From: Diogma glabrata
Taxonomy: Eukaryota > Arthropoda > Insecta > Diptera > Cylindrotomidae
Assembly: GCA_963693315.1 (NCBI GenBank)
Contig: OY856188.1
Coordinates: forward strand, 104,224,462-104,288,461
DNA length: 64,000 nt
Reading direction: 5' to 3'
Shown here: positions 54,941 to 64,000 of the stretch, piece by piece
Position numbering within the stretch: position 1 is the first letter of the stretch
How the letters are laid out: every line of letters begins with the position of its first letter
Notes under the pieces: model-generated
Database searches by the model: none
Told to the model about the DNA's origin: nothing
What the model saw: the letters and a program-made list of their open reading frames with translations, nothing else
Made by a program: the position numbers and the translations under genes

Positions 54941-55800
54941 TTTATTTTAGATACCAACGTTATCTATTTACCAAGGGTTTAAATTTAAATTTAGCCAATA
55001 AACGATCGTACGGTTTTTTGCTGTTAAAAACGCGAACTCTAGCCCCAACAAAAGATCTCTAAGTACAAAGATATAATTTAATTTATATGACCATGATGGT
55101 CTAAAACAATTAAAGAAATTAAAGAATTTAAAAAAAAAAATTGGATATAAACAGACATTTATCTTACTTTAGTTGCATGCAGTTTGATGTATTGATAACA
55201 ATTTATTTTTCCATTTATTTTACACCTCTCGCCTTACTTCAGTTAAGTACGAACATAATCTGCGGTTTCTTGCAGTGCTTTACCTTTTCAAAAAAAAAGC
55301 ACTAATATATTATATGCACTCGATCCTCCGGAATCATGCTGATTTTCTTTTTGGTATTTGTCAAAACGTGCTTTTTCCTACTATTTATCAAGAGCACGGT
55401 TGACCAAAAGACGATTAAACATGCAATGACGTATTTATGGAACAAATACATTCATTTTTTTTTCTTATATTTCCCTTTTTTTCTCATTCACTTTTTTTTG
55501 CAGGCATTTCAACCAACACAAAGGACACGAAACCTTATTAAACTTATTTTTATTTACAAATTTTTATTTACTTCAATCAAGGTAACATATTTATGAAATT
55601 TTTGGAAACTCAACACAACCTTTATTACCAATAATTTATAAAAACAGCAACGCAATTTTTCTTGTTATAATTTTTTTTTTTTAAACTTTATTTCACAATA
55701 ATAAAAAAACTGCTTTCTACACATACAGGTGGACACACACAACATATATTTTCCTTTTTTTTGTTCTATATTATAATTTTTTTTTATTATTCTATTTCGC
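54941..55800. other. AT-rich DNA, no gene seen
   Basis: An 86-codon Phe-rich frame (55336-55596, +) follows T-rich composition and has no motif. Confidence 0.4.
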
Positions 55801-56930
55801 TTGAACTTGAGTACCGGGAAGCCCAAACTTGAGTACCGGGAATGTTTTGGACTCTCAGTTTATATGTCTCATTCGCCGAGATTTGCTACAACTTTTTTTT
55901 CGACGAAAAAGAGGTAAGGCATAATAGCCTTTCCATAATTTGCAAAATTTTTGTCACAAAAAAAATTGAAAAAATATGCTGGCATTAATCTCTAGATATG
56001 CATATAATTGAAATTAGTCACAAAAGTTTGCTACGTTAAACTGGCCATAATCGAAAATCAAAAATTGACATACCAAACAAAAATTGGTACTATTCCTAAA
56101 CCCGTTGCTTGATTAAGCTCAAATTTTCAGCATGGTGTATGTTTTGGACCCACCTTTCAGTTTATATGTCACTGGTCGACTCATCAATATAATCAAAGTA
56201 AGCAAAACAGGAAGGTTGCTGCATAAAACTGTCCATAAGCCAACAAAACGTCATTTTTCCATTCAAACCGAAAAGATCCACAAAGCATGCTAGCATTCAT
56301 ATTGGATCATTCTCCTCTTTCAGATTACATCGATCGCAAGATTTGTGTCCACTTTTATTCTGATTTAAAAAAAGCATAAGTTAGCATATGCCTCTTTTGA
56401 AATTTTTTTCGATATTTTGATTCAAAAAAAAAATTGGAAATAAGATACTGGAGGGCAGCTCTGGATATCAATACATATAAACAAAATTAGACAGAACAGG
56501 GTGGTTGATGCATAAAACTTCCAGTGGTCAGTTTTGTGTAGTAATCGTCTTATTTTGAATAATTTCGATTACATGGTGTTCAAGCTTCCAAAAATATGCC
56601 TGCACATTTTTCATCTTTTTTTAGGGCAGAAAATTTTGATAAAAGCTTTCAAAAAAGGCAAAGACGTAGACTAAACTTTTTGAAAACCAGAGAAATGAGT
56701 TGTCACAAATCTTGACGAATGACATATAAACTGAAAGAAGAGACCAATACATGCACCGTGCTTAAGTTTGAGCTTAATCGAACAACCGGTTTAATAATAC
56801 CAGCGTGTTTTGTGGATATTTTCGTTTTGTATGGGAAAATAGCGATCGCTTGAGCTTCTTGAGCTGATAGCCATTTTTGTGTCGTATCGTAATAGATAGA
56901 TTATTTTAGATTTAGTTTATCCTTTCTAAG
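55801..56930. repeat. Composite direct and inverted repeats
   Basis: AACTTGAGTACCGGGAA occurs twice (55803-55845). CAGTTTATATGTC with its surroundings occurs at 55858 and 56157 (direct) and inverted at about 56720-56735. GATTAAGCTCAAA at about 56112 is inverted at about 56768. Arms of about 250 bp (55848-56090 versus 56520-56760) are inverted and diverged. Looks like an old fold-back element family, also present at 51700-52020. Confidence 0.65.
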
Positions 56931-57624
56931 TATATTCAAATGCAAATTTGGGTCAACATAAATGTGTACTTAATTGTCTTAATCTCACAAAAATATCACT
57001 ATATCACTTATATTACAAACACTTTTATTAAATTCGAACTTAGAAAGTTATAATAAATTCAGTTCCAAATTATAACTTCAAAAAAAAATAATAAACAATA
57101 AGCAAAATATAATTTTTTTACTACTTGCATGAGAAATTTCAATTATTTACTCAAAAACCCAAGACAAAAGTTATTTTTCTCAGCTATGGTTACTAATAAT
57201 TATTCCCCACACATAATAATAAGTATTTTAGCACCTCCGTAAATAAAATAATGAATGAATGCAAAAACTTCTTTGCAACTATAGTAGTTTATTTGAAATT
57301 TTAATTCGTGTTAAACAGAATTCTTTTGAAATTTAGTTTAGTTGTGAGTTGTAGACTAAAAAAATTCTAAATTTGGCAGCAATATTGAATTAATTTTTTA
57401 ATGCAAAGCATATGTGATTTTTATATAGTTATAAGAAAATTCATTGAAAATAAATTTCTAACTAAGCAGCCCTGAATAATAAATATCCAATACGCAATCC
57501 AATGATATGATAAACAATGTTTCACCAAATCAAAATTTTTATTTATTCACCATTTACTTATTAATTGACATTTTATTTTGTGAATAATTAAGAGTTTTAG
57601 TGCATTTTTTATATCAAGTAGTAA
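56931..57624. other. AT-rich DNA, no gene seen
   Basis: No recognisable feature. Confidence 0.4.
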
Positions 57625-57775
57625 AAAAAATAGTATATAAACCTCGGTGAAGAAAATTTTCTCCATTTCGGTGCTTAACTCGCTCGAAACTTCGTTTCTC
57701 GCGAATTAATATCCACCTCAATGTAGAAAATTTATTTTATCACCTCGGTATATAATGTACTATTTTCTAGTCTTT
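57625..57775. mobile_element. Small MITE with inverted ends
   Basis: AAAATAGTATATAAACCTCGGTGA (57625 onward) is inverted near 57745-57775 (TCACCTCGGTATATAATGTACTATTTTC). The core CATTTCGGTGCTTAACTCGC / AACTTCGTTTCTCGCG is distinctive. No coding. Confidence 0.7.
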
Positions 57776-58300
57776 TTGTTTATATAATTTTTTTAATTCA
57801 TTTAAGTTTTTTCAATTTTTGTGTCAATTTTTATAAGACTGATTATAGTACGAGATCCGGCTGCAGGATTAGTGCGCTCATCGATTTTTTGCTAAAACCA
57901 AATGTTTATGTATATTTATAATTAGGAGAATATATATCTACCAGGTTGCCTATCAAAATTTGGCCGCCAGTATTTTTAATTAAATTATTTTTAATTAATT
58001 TTTGGGAAAAAATTTCGTTCACTTGTTTTTTAAATAAAATGTCGTCTACATCACTGCAAATTATATAACGATTCTAAAAAATCACGGTTGCTGTTGCGCA
58101 CCTGGCCGCACCTCTTCGCAGCCAGGTGTAAACAGGTATGATTTCGATACATTTATACGTTCATAACGTTCATTGATTAATTCTATATCAAATTAAAGCT
58201 ATTTTTTTGAAGTTATACTTCTTTGCGCTCGTTGTAAATATTTTGATGGGGTGTTAATCGAGAAACCGCGTCACGCTTGTTTAATTTATATTTTAACCTT

Positions 58301-58380
58301 TATGCTGTATGGTAATAAAGACGAAATTAGTAAATCAACCTTATGCTGTATGGTAATAAAGACGAAATTACTAAATCAAT
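58301..58380. repeat. 40-bp tandem duplication
   Basis: CTTATGCTGTATGGTAATAA...GACGAAATTA(G/C)TAAATCAA occurs twice head to tail. Confidence 0.92.
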
Positions 58381-58825
58381 CATATTTTATAATAATAAAA
58401 CATTATTCGCTTAGTTATCTTTGATCAATTTTTTTTTCACTTTTCGGAATTATCATTAAAAGGAATAGTTAATGTATAATATGACAAACAAATATGTACA
58501 TTTATATGAAAATTATGTTAAATTATTTTTTAACAAATACATATTTCTAATTTACAACAAATATGTTCTTATGGTTTGCAATTATATAAAATATGTACAT
58601 ATTTCTATGCATTAGCACCAATACGATACATATAAGCATTGCTTATATATGATTAAACAAACCTGCTTGCATTAGCAGAACTGCCCTCACATTTTCCAAA
58701 AATTGGAAATTGACGTTTCTTTTCCTCTTCTTAGAAACATTGATTAACCAAGAATTTGCATTGGAACCTTAGTACCGAAGAAAAAGATTATGAACAATAT
58801 CAAAGCTATACAGGTTTAAAGTGTT

Positions 58826-59173
58826 TTACTTATTGAGTGAAATATGCTTCTCCATTACTTTCAAAACTATTATTGTTATTGCAAGGGATCTATAAAATAT
58901 ATGCAAATATGTTAACAAATGGTGTGATTTGACTGTTTTAATAATAATATATAAGTCTGAATTTACAAATGAAATTAGTCTTATTATTACTTTTTCCAAT
59001 TTTTGTTTTAAGTTGTGGGAAGGAATGTCGAAATAAGACGATGACCATAAAGCGATAAAACCCATTAAACGAAAATATTCACTAAAAATGGTGGTATTTC
59101 TTAACCGGCCGGCGTATGCATCAATGTAGTAGAGTATTGCAGACAATCGATAAAATATATTTGCAAATTGCAA
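58826..59173 (-). CDS. 115-codon ORF, unknown
   Basis: Protein-like composition with LRNTTIFSEYFRLMGFIALW and KQKLEKVIIRLISFVNSDLY segments. It has hydrophobic patches but no certain membrane span. No family recognised. It lies in the 1.94-kb insert of the fold-back element, upstream of a Helitron-like end. It may be a captured gene piece or chance. Confidence 0.2.
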   Translation of the reverse strand: MQFANIFYRLSAILYYIDAYAGRLRNTTIFSEYFRLMGFIALWSSSYFDIPSHNLKQKLEKVIIRLISFVNSDLYIIIKTVKSHHLLTYLHIFYRSLAITIIVLKVMEKHISLNK

Positions 59174-59697
59174 TACGACCCTCTTCAGAACAGCAAAATT
59201 TCTGGATTGATAAATGATTATAAGTCTACATGAAATAGGACGCTAAACCAATAGCAATGAGCCAGTGTACCTATTTTTTATAACGAGTACGGTGGTTTCG
59301 GAGTAAGTAATTGACGATTGTGACATCCAATAAACAAATATATTTACGCTCACCTAATTGTTCGTGACACATTGAATTATTTGAATTAAATCTTTGGAAT
59401 AAAATTTTAACTTTCTTCTAACCTTAATCTTTTGCCATCTACATTTATAAAAATTATTTAATTATTATTTGTCTGTCAAATGTGTTTTAATTTTAACATA
59501 CATTTAAAATGTAAATTTATCTATAGCTTTAGAGACATTTACTTAATGGCTTTTGCTGACTGTAAAATGATACTATTACATTTTTTTCAAATTTTTATAT
59601 ACATATTACTAATAAAATAAGTTAAATTAAACGACATTAAAAAAACTATAGGAGAATTTACTCAAAAAAACAGTTTTCAACCACTTTATCTGGGAAG

Positions 59698-59727
59698 CAC
59701 GGGTAACGCCGTGTGGGTACCTTCTAG
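59698..59727 (+). mobile_element. Helitron-like 3' terminus
   Basis: CACGGGTAACGCCGTG forms a 5-bp stem hairpin. It is followed after 10 nt by CTAG (59724-59727) and then T, the canonical Helitron 3' end (hairpin, CTRR, insertion before T). The matching TC 5' end was not located, so the extent upstream is unknown. Confidence 0.55.
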
Positions 59728-59739
59728 TAATTAATAATT

Positions 59740-60062
59740 ATTAGTTTTTTGAATAATATTTTTTTTGAAAAATATTTTTTTTTCTTTTTGGATATTTTTT
59801 TTTTATTTTTTTGACTAAGAAAACTAAGAAAAGTCGACGATTATACGTTCTTATACTTTTTGAATAATAATTTTTTTTTTTTGAATAATATTTTGTTTTT
59901 ATTTATTTTTTGAATAATATGTTTATTTTTTGCTTTTTTTTTGAACGATATTTTTTTTTTTTGTATTATATTTTTTTTTTGAATAATATTTTTTTTTTGA
60001 ATAATATTTTTTTTTTATTTTTGAATAATATTTTGGTTTATTTTTAGTTATTTTTTTTTAAT
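59740..60062. repeat. T-rich (TTTTTTGAATAATAT)n low complexity
   Basis: More than ten GAATAATATTTTTT words separated by T-runs. Lies between the Helitron-like end and the inner palindrome. Confidence 0.9.
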
Positions 60063-60334
60063 GTATCCTATCTGTCTGTCTGTGTGCGTGTGTGCGAGCG
60101 AATGGCCAAAGAAGTATAACTTCCACCGTATGGTCTGACGCAGACCCTACTTTTTTCTATTTATTATCATATATGGTTGCCTAATTAAATCCGGCCGCAA
60201 ATAAGGGTTGCTGGCTGTTAAAGATGATAAATATTTAAGGTAGAGTGAAAGAGAGTTAAATCAATATTAATTTTTTGGGAACATTCCTAGTTTATCCCCC
60301 CAAATAAATTTACGTTTTTTTCAGATAAATCGAA

Positions 60335-60790
60335 TGATGGTGCTCTGCATCCTAATTATGAAACAAAAAATTTGCGAAAATGAGGGGATCAAAAGATATA
60401 AAGGATCAAACTTTCAATTTTACCTTGGTCCCCCCTGCGGCGCAGGGGACGCGGAGGCGACGCGGAAAGGGGGGGGGGATATCACACGGGGGGGGGGGTG
60501 GTGCGATTTTTGATCGAAGTTGTGCAAGGTCGCAGAAGCGAGTAAAAAAAAAAATCAAAAATCAAATCAAGTTACTTCTAAAAACTCAAAGGGGGGACCA
60601 AGGTATTTTTTTAAATTTTAAAATTTTAGTGTGTGTTAAATATAAATAAATAATAAATAAAAATAAGGAAAAAAAGAAAAAAAAAACCAAAGGGGGGACC
60701 AATGTAAAATTAAAAGTTTGATCCCTTATAACTTTTGACCCCCTCATTTCCGCAAAATTTTTTTTTTATGATTAGGATGCAGAGGACCTA
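60335..60790. repeat. Innermost inverted repeat with G-rich loop
   Basis: CTCTGCATCCTAATTATGAA...GATCAAACTTTCAATTTTACC (60341-60425) is inverted at 60695-60785. The loop contains CCCCTGCGGCGCAGGGG, two long G-runs (60469-60498) and GGGGGGACCAA twice (60593, 60691). An 89-codon open frame here (60380-60649) is repeat-derived. Confidence 0.85.
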
Positions 60791-61396
60791 ATCTTTCTTG
60801 GAGTATTTATTAAGTCGTCTCTATTACTCTCCGGTGGTTGAAAACACTAACATTCGACGCATGCGCAATGGCTCAAAAGCGTCGCACAGCTGGCAATCAC
60901 TATCCTCGCCTGACAAATGATGTTACGCGCTAACTCTCTTTCACTCTACCTTAAATATTTATCATCTTTAACAGCCAGCAACCCTTATTTGCGGTCGGAT
61001 TTAATTAGGCAACCATATATGATAATAAATAGAAAAAAATTAGCTTTAATTTGATATAGAATTAATCAATGTACGTTATGAACGTATAAATGTATCGAAA
61101 TCATACCTGTTTACGCCTGGCTGCGAAGAGGTGCGGCCAGGTGCGCAACGGCAACCGTGAATTTTTAGAATCTTTATATAAATTGCCGTGATGTAGACGA
61201 TATTTTATTTAAAAAACAAGTGAACGAAATTTTTTCCCAAAAATCAATTAAAAATAATTTAATTAAAAATACTGGCGGCCAAATTTTGATAGACAACCTG
61301 GTAGATATATATTCTCCTAATTATAAATATACATAAAAATTTGGTTTTAGCAAAAAATCTATGAGCGCACTAATCCTGCAGTCGGATCTTAGACTA

Positions 61397-61589
61397 TTAG
61401 TGTTAGTTTTAAAGACTGATTTGTGTAAAAAATAAAAATAAATATATTTTACTAAATTTGATTGTATTTATTTTAAGTTAAATGGTTACAATAATCGAAA
61501 AATACAATAAAAAAATATACATAGCGGCCGTTTTAGATAGTGTTCATCAAAAAATACTAACATAAATCCGTTTCGAATGACGGATGTTA
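61397..61589. other. AT-rich DNA, no gene seen
   Basis: Short unassigned stretch beside the fold-back element. Confidence 0.4.
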
Positions 61590-62125
61590 AAAGGTTTTTT
61601 ATTCAAATATCTTTATTGTTTGATTTACAATATAAATATCCGGCTTGAAGGACCAATGTTTTTGCAGTTATAACAAACATAAAAATTAAATTATATAAAT
61701 AAAAATGCTGATATTCAATCTTGAAATTTTGTTTGAATTAACGGAATTACTGAGAATTACACCGTAATATAAATAAGAATTAATAACGTAAAACGTCGCT
61801 CTCTTTTTTCGAGGTTTCAATCTGACATTATTAAAATAATCCAATTATATTTCGTGCTGTAATTAATAAAATTTCAAGATTAAATATAAGCTTTTTTATT
61901 CAAATAACTATATCGTTTGATTTACAATAAAAATATCCGTAAAAATATTGGTCCTTCGAGCCGGATATTTATATAGTAAATTAAATATTACAGTTATTGG
62001 AATAGAAAAAGCTTATATTTGATCTTGAAATTTTATTTGAATATTACGAAATTACTGGGCATTATAATGTAATATAAATAGAAATTAACAAGATCTCTTT
62101 TTCGACTCTTTAAACTGACAAACTT
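61590..62125. repeat. ~300-bp direct repeat pair with an inverted segment
   Basis: TTTTTTATTCAAATA and GTTTGATTTACAATA recur at about 61595-61635 and 61893-61930; CTTGAAATTTT.TTTGAAT recurs at 61721 and 62022. Within them CCGGCTTGAAGGACCAAT (61640) is inverted as ATTGGTCCTTCGAGCCGG (61950). Confidence 0.8.
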
Positions 62126-62519
62126 TAGCCACATCTGTATATTTCTAGAACATTAATATTAAAAATATGTGCTATGTTTACCATGTTTACCATTTTTATG
62201 CCAAATTATAATTATGTACTGTGAATTGTTGAATCAAACATTTTGAAGTATGCCAGAAAGTAAGTAAAATTAGGTTTATAATTAAATTAATTAAATAAAT
62301 CATTTTAATGTAGAACGCTGCTTAAACATATGGTTTGCAATTACGGTTAACCGGTAAATTTCCCAAAAACACATTATTAAAAACCGATCAATTTTAAAGT
62401 TTTTACTGGTGTTGGTAAAAATTAAACAAGATTACGTTTATGCTTATTTATATGTGCATTTGAGCTTAAAATTTAACTCTATATTTTTAGTCCACATAAG
62501 ACAGACGATGTAGAGAGTA
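62126..62519. other. AT-rich DNA, no gene seen
   Basis: No recognisable feature. Confidence 0.4.
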
Positions 62520-62840
62520 TAGAACCCGATTTAACTTTTAAATCAGAGACCTTCTTGAGGGTATTGACATAATAGTTTGTACCCTTTCCAATAGAATGTC
62601 ATGGTTTGGGCATGTTCTACGAGCCGGTTCAGTCTGGAATTACTAAAAGAATGGACGTAAGTATCCCAAGTAGTGGATAACCACGATATAGACCACGACT
62701 ACAATGAGAGACGCACGTAATGCACGACCTTACATAAATCGGCTTATATGGTAATGATACCGCTGTTGCCGAGTCATCGTGGTGAATATTTGAAGCTAAT
62801 TGCAAGGCAAGGCTTATACAAAGGAACATAAATACCACAA
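62520..62840 (+). pseudogene. Possible LINE ORF2 C-terminal relic
   Basis: Plus-strand words NRMSWFGHVLRAG (about 62590), then, after stops, PRYRPRL and EANCKARLIQ, follow the usual C-terminal end of RTE/Jockey-like ORF2 proteins (R..WLGHV.R, RGRP...W..D, W...A..A). Heavily decayed; the identity is tentative. Confidence 0.4.
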
Positions 62841-64000
62841 AAAAAAGCTAACAAAAGACCAAAGTAACTATGTCAACAACATATTTTAAAGTGAACTACC
62901 ACTCAGTATGGTTTCTAGCACCCATTTCAGTAATATATGGATAGAGAAAAAGCAAATTCTTTTCGTTTTTTGTAGATATTGTTTAGACCGACCCAAAAAC
63001 AACATGTTAATTTTTTTTTTTGGTGCTCAGGGCTAAATTCGTTTATTGGTCCATACTGATTATCCACACAAAAAATTGGCCCAATTGGTGCATCCAAGAG
63101 CCAGAGCTTTTGCATATAGCAAAACAAGATTCGAGATTTGACGACTATAAATACTTATATCTCAAAAACGCTTAATGAAATGAAAAAAAAGTTAAAGCAA
63201 GCTCACCTTATTTTGTGATTGCCTAACTTTTGTAGTGCAAACTTTTTTCTCAGAATTACAATAAAAAAGTTTTAGTGGAACTTTATAAATTTGAGATCAA
63301 TTTTTCAAAAAGGCCTCATTGCTTCCAGTGACATTTAAAAAAAAAAAGTTGCCAAACAAAATATTTATATTTTTACTAAAATAACATTTATTTAGAACAC
63401 ACTTATAACTTTTAAGTTTTAGAACAAAAGTTCCTTTATTTTAAGAATTTCATCAAATTTTCAGTTTAACTTAACAGTGTATTTCTAAAAATAAACAAAA
63501 TTTACTAAAATTAATTAAGTACAATATTATATTAATGAAAAAATTATTTGCCGTCAAAAATATTTGCTGAGTCACTTAAGAAATACAATTATTATGGCAA
63601 GTGTCAGAATATGAGTATCAATCAATGCATTCCTGACAGTGTAGTTTATCGAGAAAAATTTTTGAAATTTGAACTTCTGCGGTTTTTTGTTAATTCATTA
63701 GTGTTCTCAAAATTTGGATGCAAAAACTAATTTTTTAAGAAGTTCAAAAAATTTTAGTTCTTAACTGTTAGAAGGTCTTGAAATTTGCATTTGCCTGTAG
63801 AATATTATTTAATAATTCACTAAAATGTCCATATCTTTTGATTAACTTAGCCGAATTTCGTGATTTTAAATTTTTTTAAAAGGTATTGAACTAAGTAATA
63901 TCAGTGAATTATTTTTGCACGTTTCAAATTTAGAAGCATAGGGTGACCGAAAAATTAAATATAATATTTTGAAATAAACAAAACGAAATGTTTATTGTAA
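62841..64000. other. AT-rich DNA, no gene seen
   Basis: Short frames (62927-63127 minus, 63548-63730 plus) have no motif. The window ends in AT-rich sequence with no feature cut that I can identify. Confidence 0.45.

Larger units (their letters stand above)
57846..61396. mobile_element. Fold-back DNA element with ~360-bp terminal arms and nested palindromes
   Basis: The left arm (57846-58210) and right arm (61038-61396) are inverted copies differing at few bases (start TAGTACGAGATCCGGCTGC versus TAGTCTAAGATCCGACTGC). Flanks are TTA (57843-57845) and TTA (61397-61399), a 3-bp duplication like PIF/Harbinger. A second inverted pair lies at 60147-60258/60931-61043 and a third at 60335-60435/60690-60790. 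The right side is continuous, but the left arm is broken by ~1.94 kb (58210-60147). No transposase ORF was recognised. Confidence 0.88.

Noticed and set aside
55336..55596. 86-codon membrane-like protein
   Set aside because: The Phe-rich composition follows from T-runs; no motif or regulatory context.
60380..60649. 89-codon Gly/Arg-rich protein
   Set aside because: The frame crosses G-runs and the inner palindrome; composition is due to the repeat.

Overview
This window looks like heterochromatic or intergenic DNA from an insect. It is strongly AT-rich, holds no gene I would confidently call a host gene, and is built almost entirely from transposable elements (TEs) of insect type: hAT, pogo, PIF/Harbinger, mariner, CACTA-like, Helitron, gypsy, BEL/Pao, copia, non-LTR and Penelope-like. 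A 200-N assembly gap lies at 12913-13112. I cannot name the species from sequence alone.

Layout. 1-1150: AT-rich DNA with no recognisable gene. 1151-5909: a complete but inactive hAT element with a perfect 8-bp target-site duplication (TSD), a broken DUF4371-type transposase, an inserted TA-flanked MITE, a Penelope-like fragment and a 77-bp minisatellite. 7.7-9.8 kb: remnants of a pogo-like transposase. 10.0-10.6 kb: BEL/Pao pol relic. 12.65-14.3 kb: a Harbinger transposase cut by the gap, then a gypsy integrase relic. 15206-32327: a gypsy-class LTR element (A, minus strand) whose far LTR was split by a second LTR element (E1, 15500-19392, itself carrying a hAT MITE) and whose leader was split by a related third one (E2, 24883-31179). 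E1 and E2 share a 43-bp minisatellite, a conserved coding block and similar leaders; E2 also keeps a gag. 32.3-37.5 kb: fragments of a CACTA-like transposase and two DUF4806-like companion genes, with a 98-bp dimeric satellite between them. 38-44 kb: decayed tandem repeats, a Harbinger MITE and two tRNA-derived sequences. 44975-49701: an intact copia element with apparently identical LTRs, the only TE here that looks recently active. 50.2-51.4 kb: a mariner derivative inside a fold-back MITE. 52.0-54.9 kb: a non-LTR retrotransposon cut inside its reverse transcriptase. 55.8-61.4 kb: inverted-repeat elements, ending in a 3.55-kb fold-back element with long terminal arms and two further internal inverted repeats. 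61.4-64 kb: repeats and a weak LINE relic.

How the parts relate. The genes do not form a host pathway; their relations are insertion order and parasitism. Only the copia polyprotein (1341 aa) is long and unbroken. Short gag, leader and small membrane ORFs survive in elements A and E2, which look like deletion derivatives needing trans-acting enzymes. The best candidates for something undescribed are the DUF4806-like companion genes, the gag-only E1/E2 family with its minisatellite at the end of a coding block, and the 3.55-kb nested palindrome.
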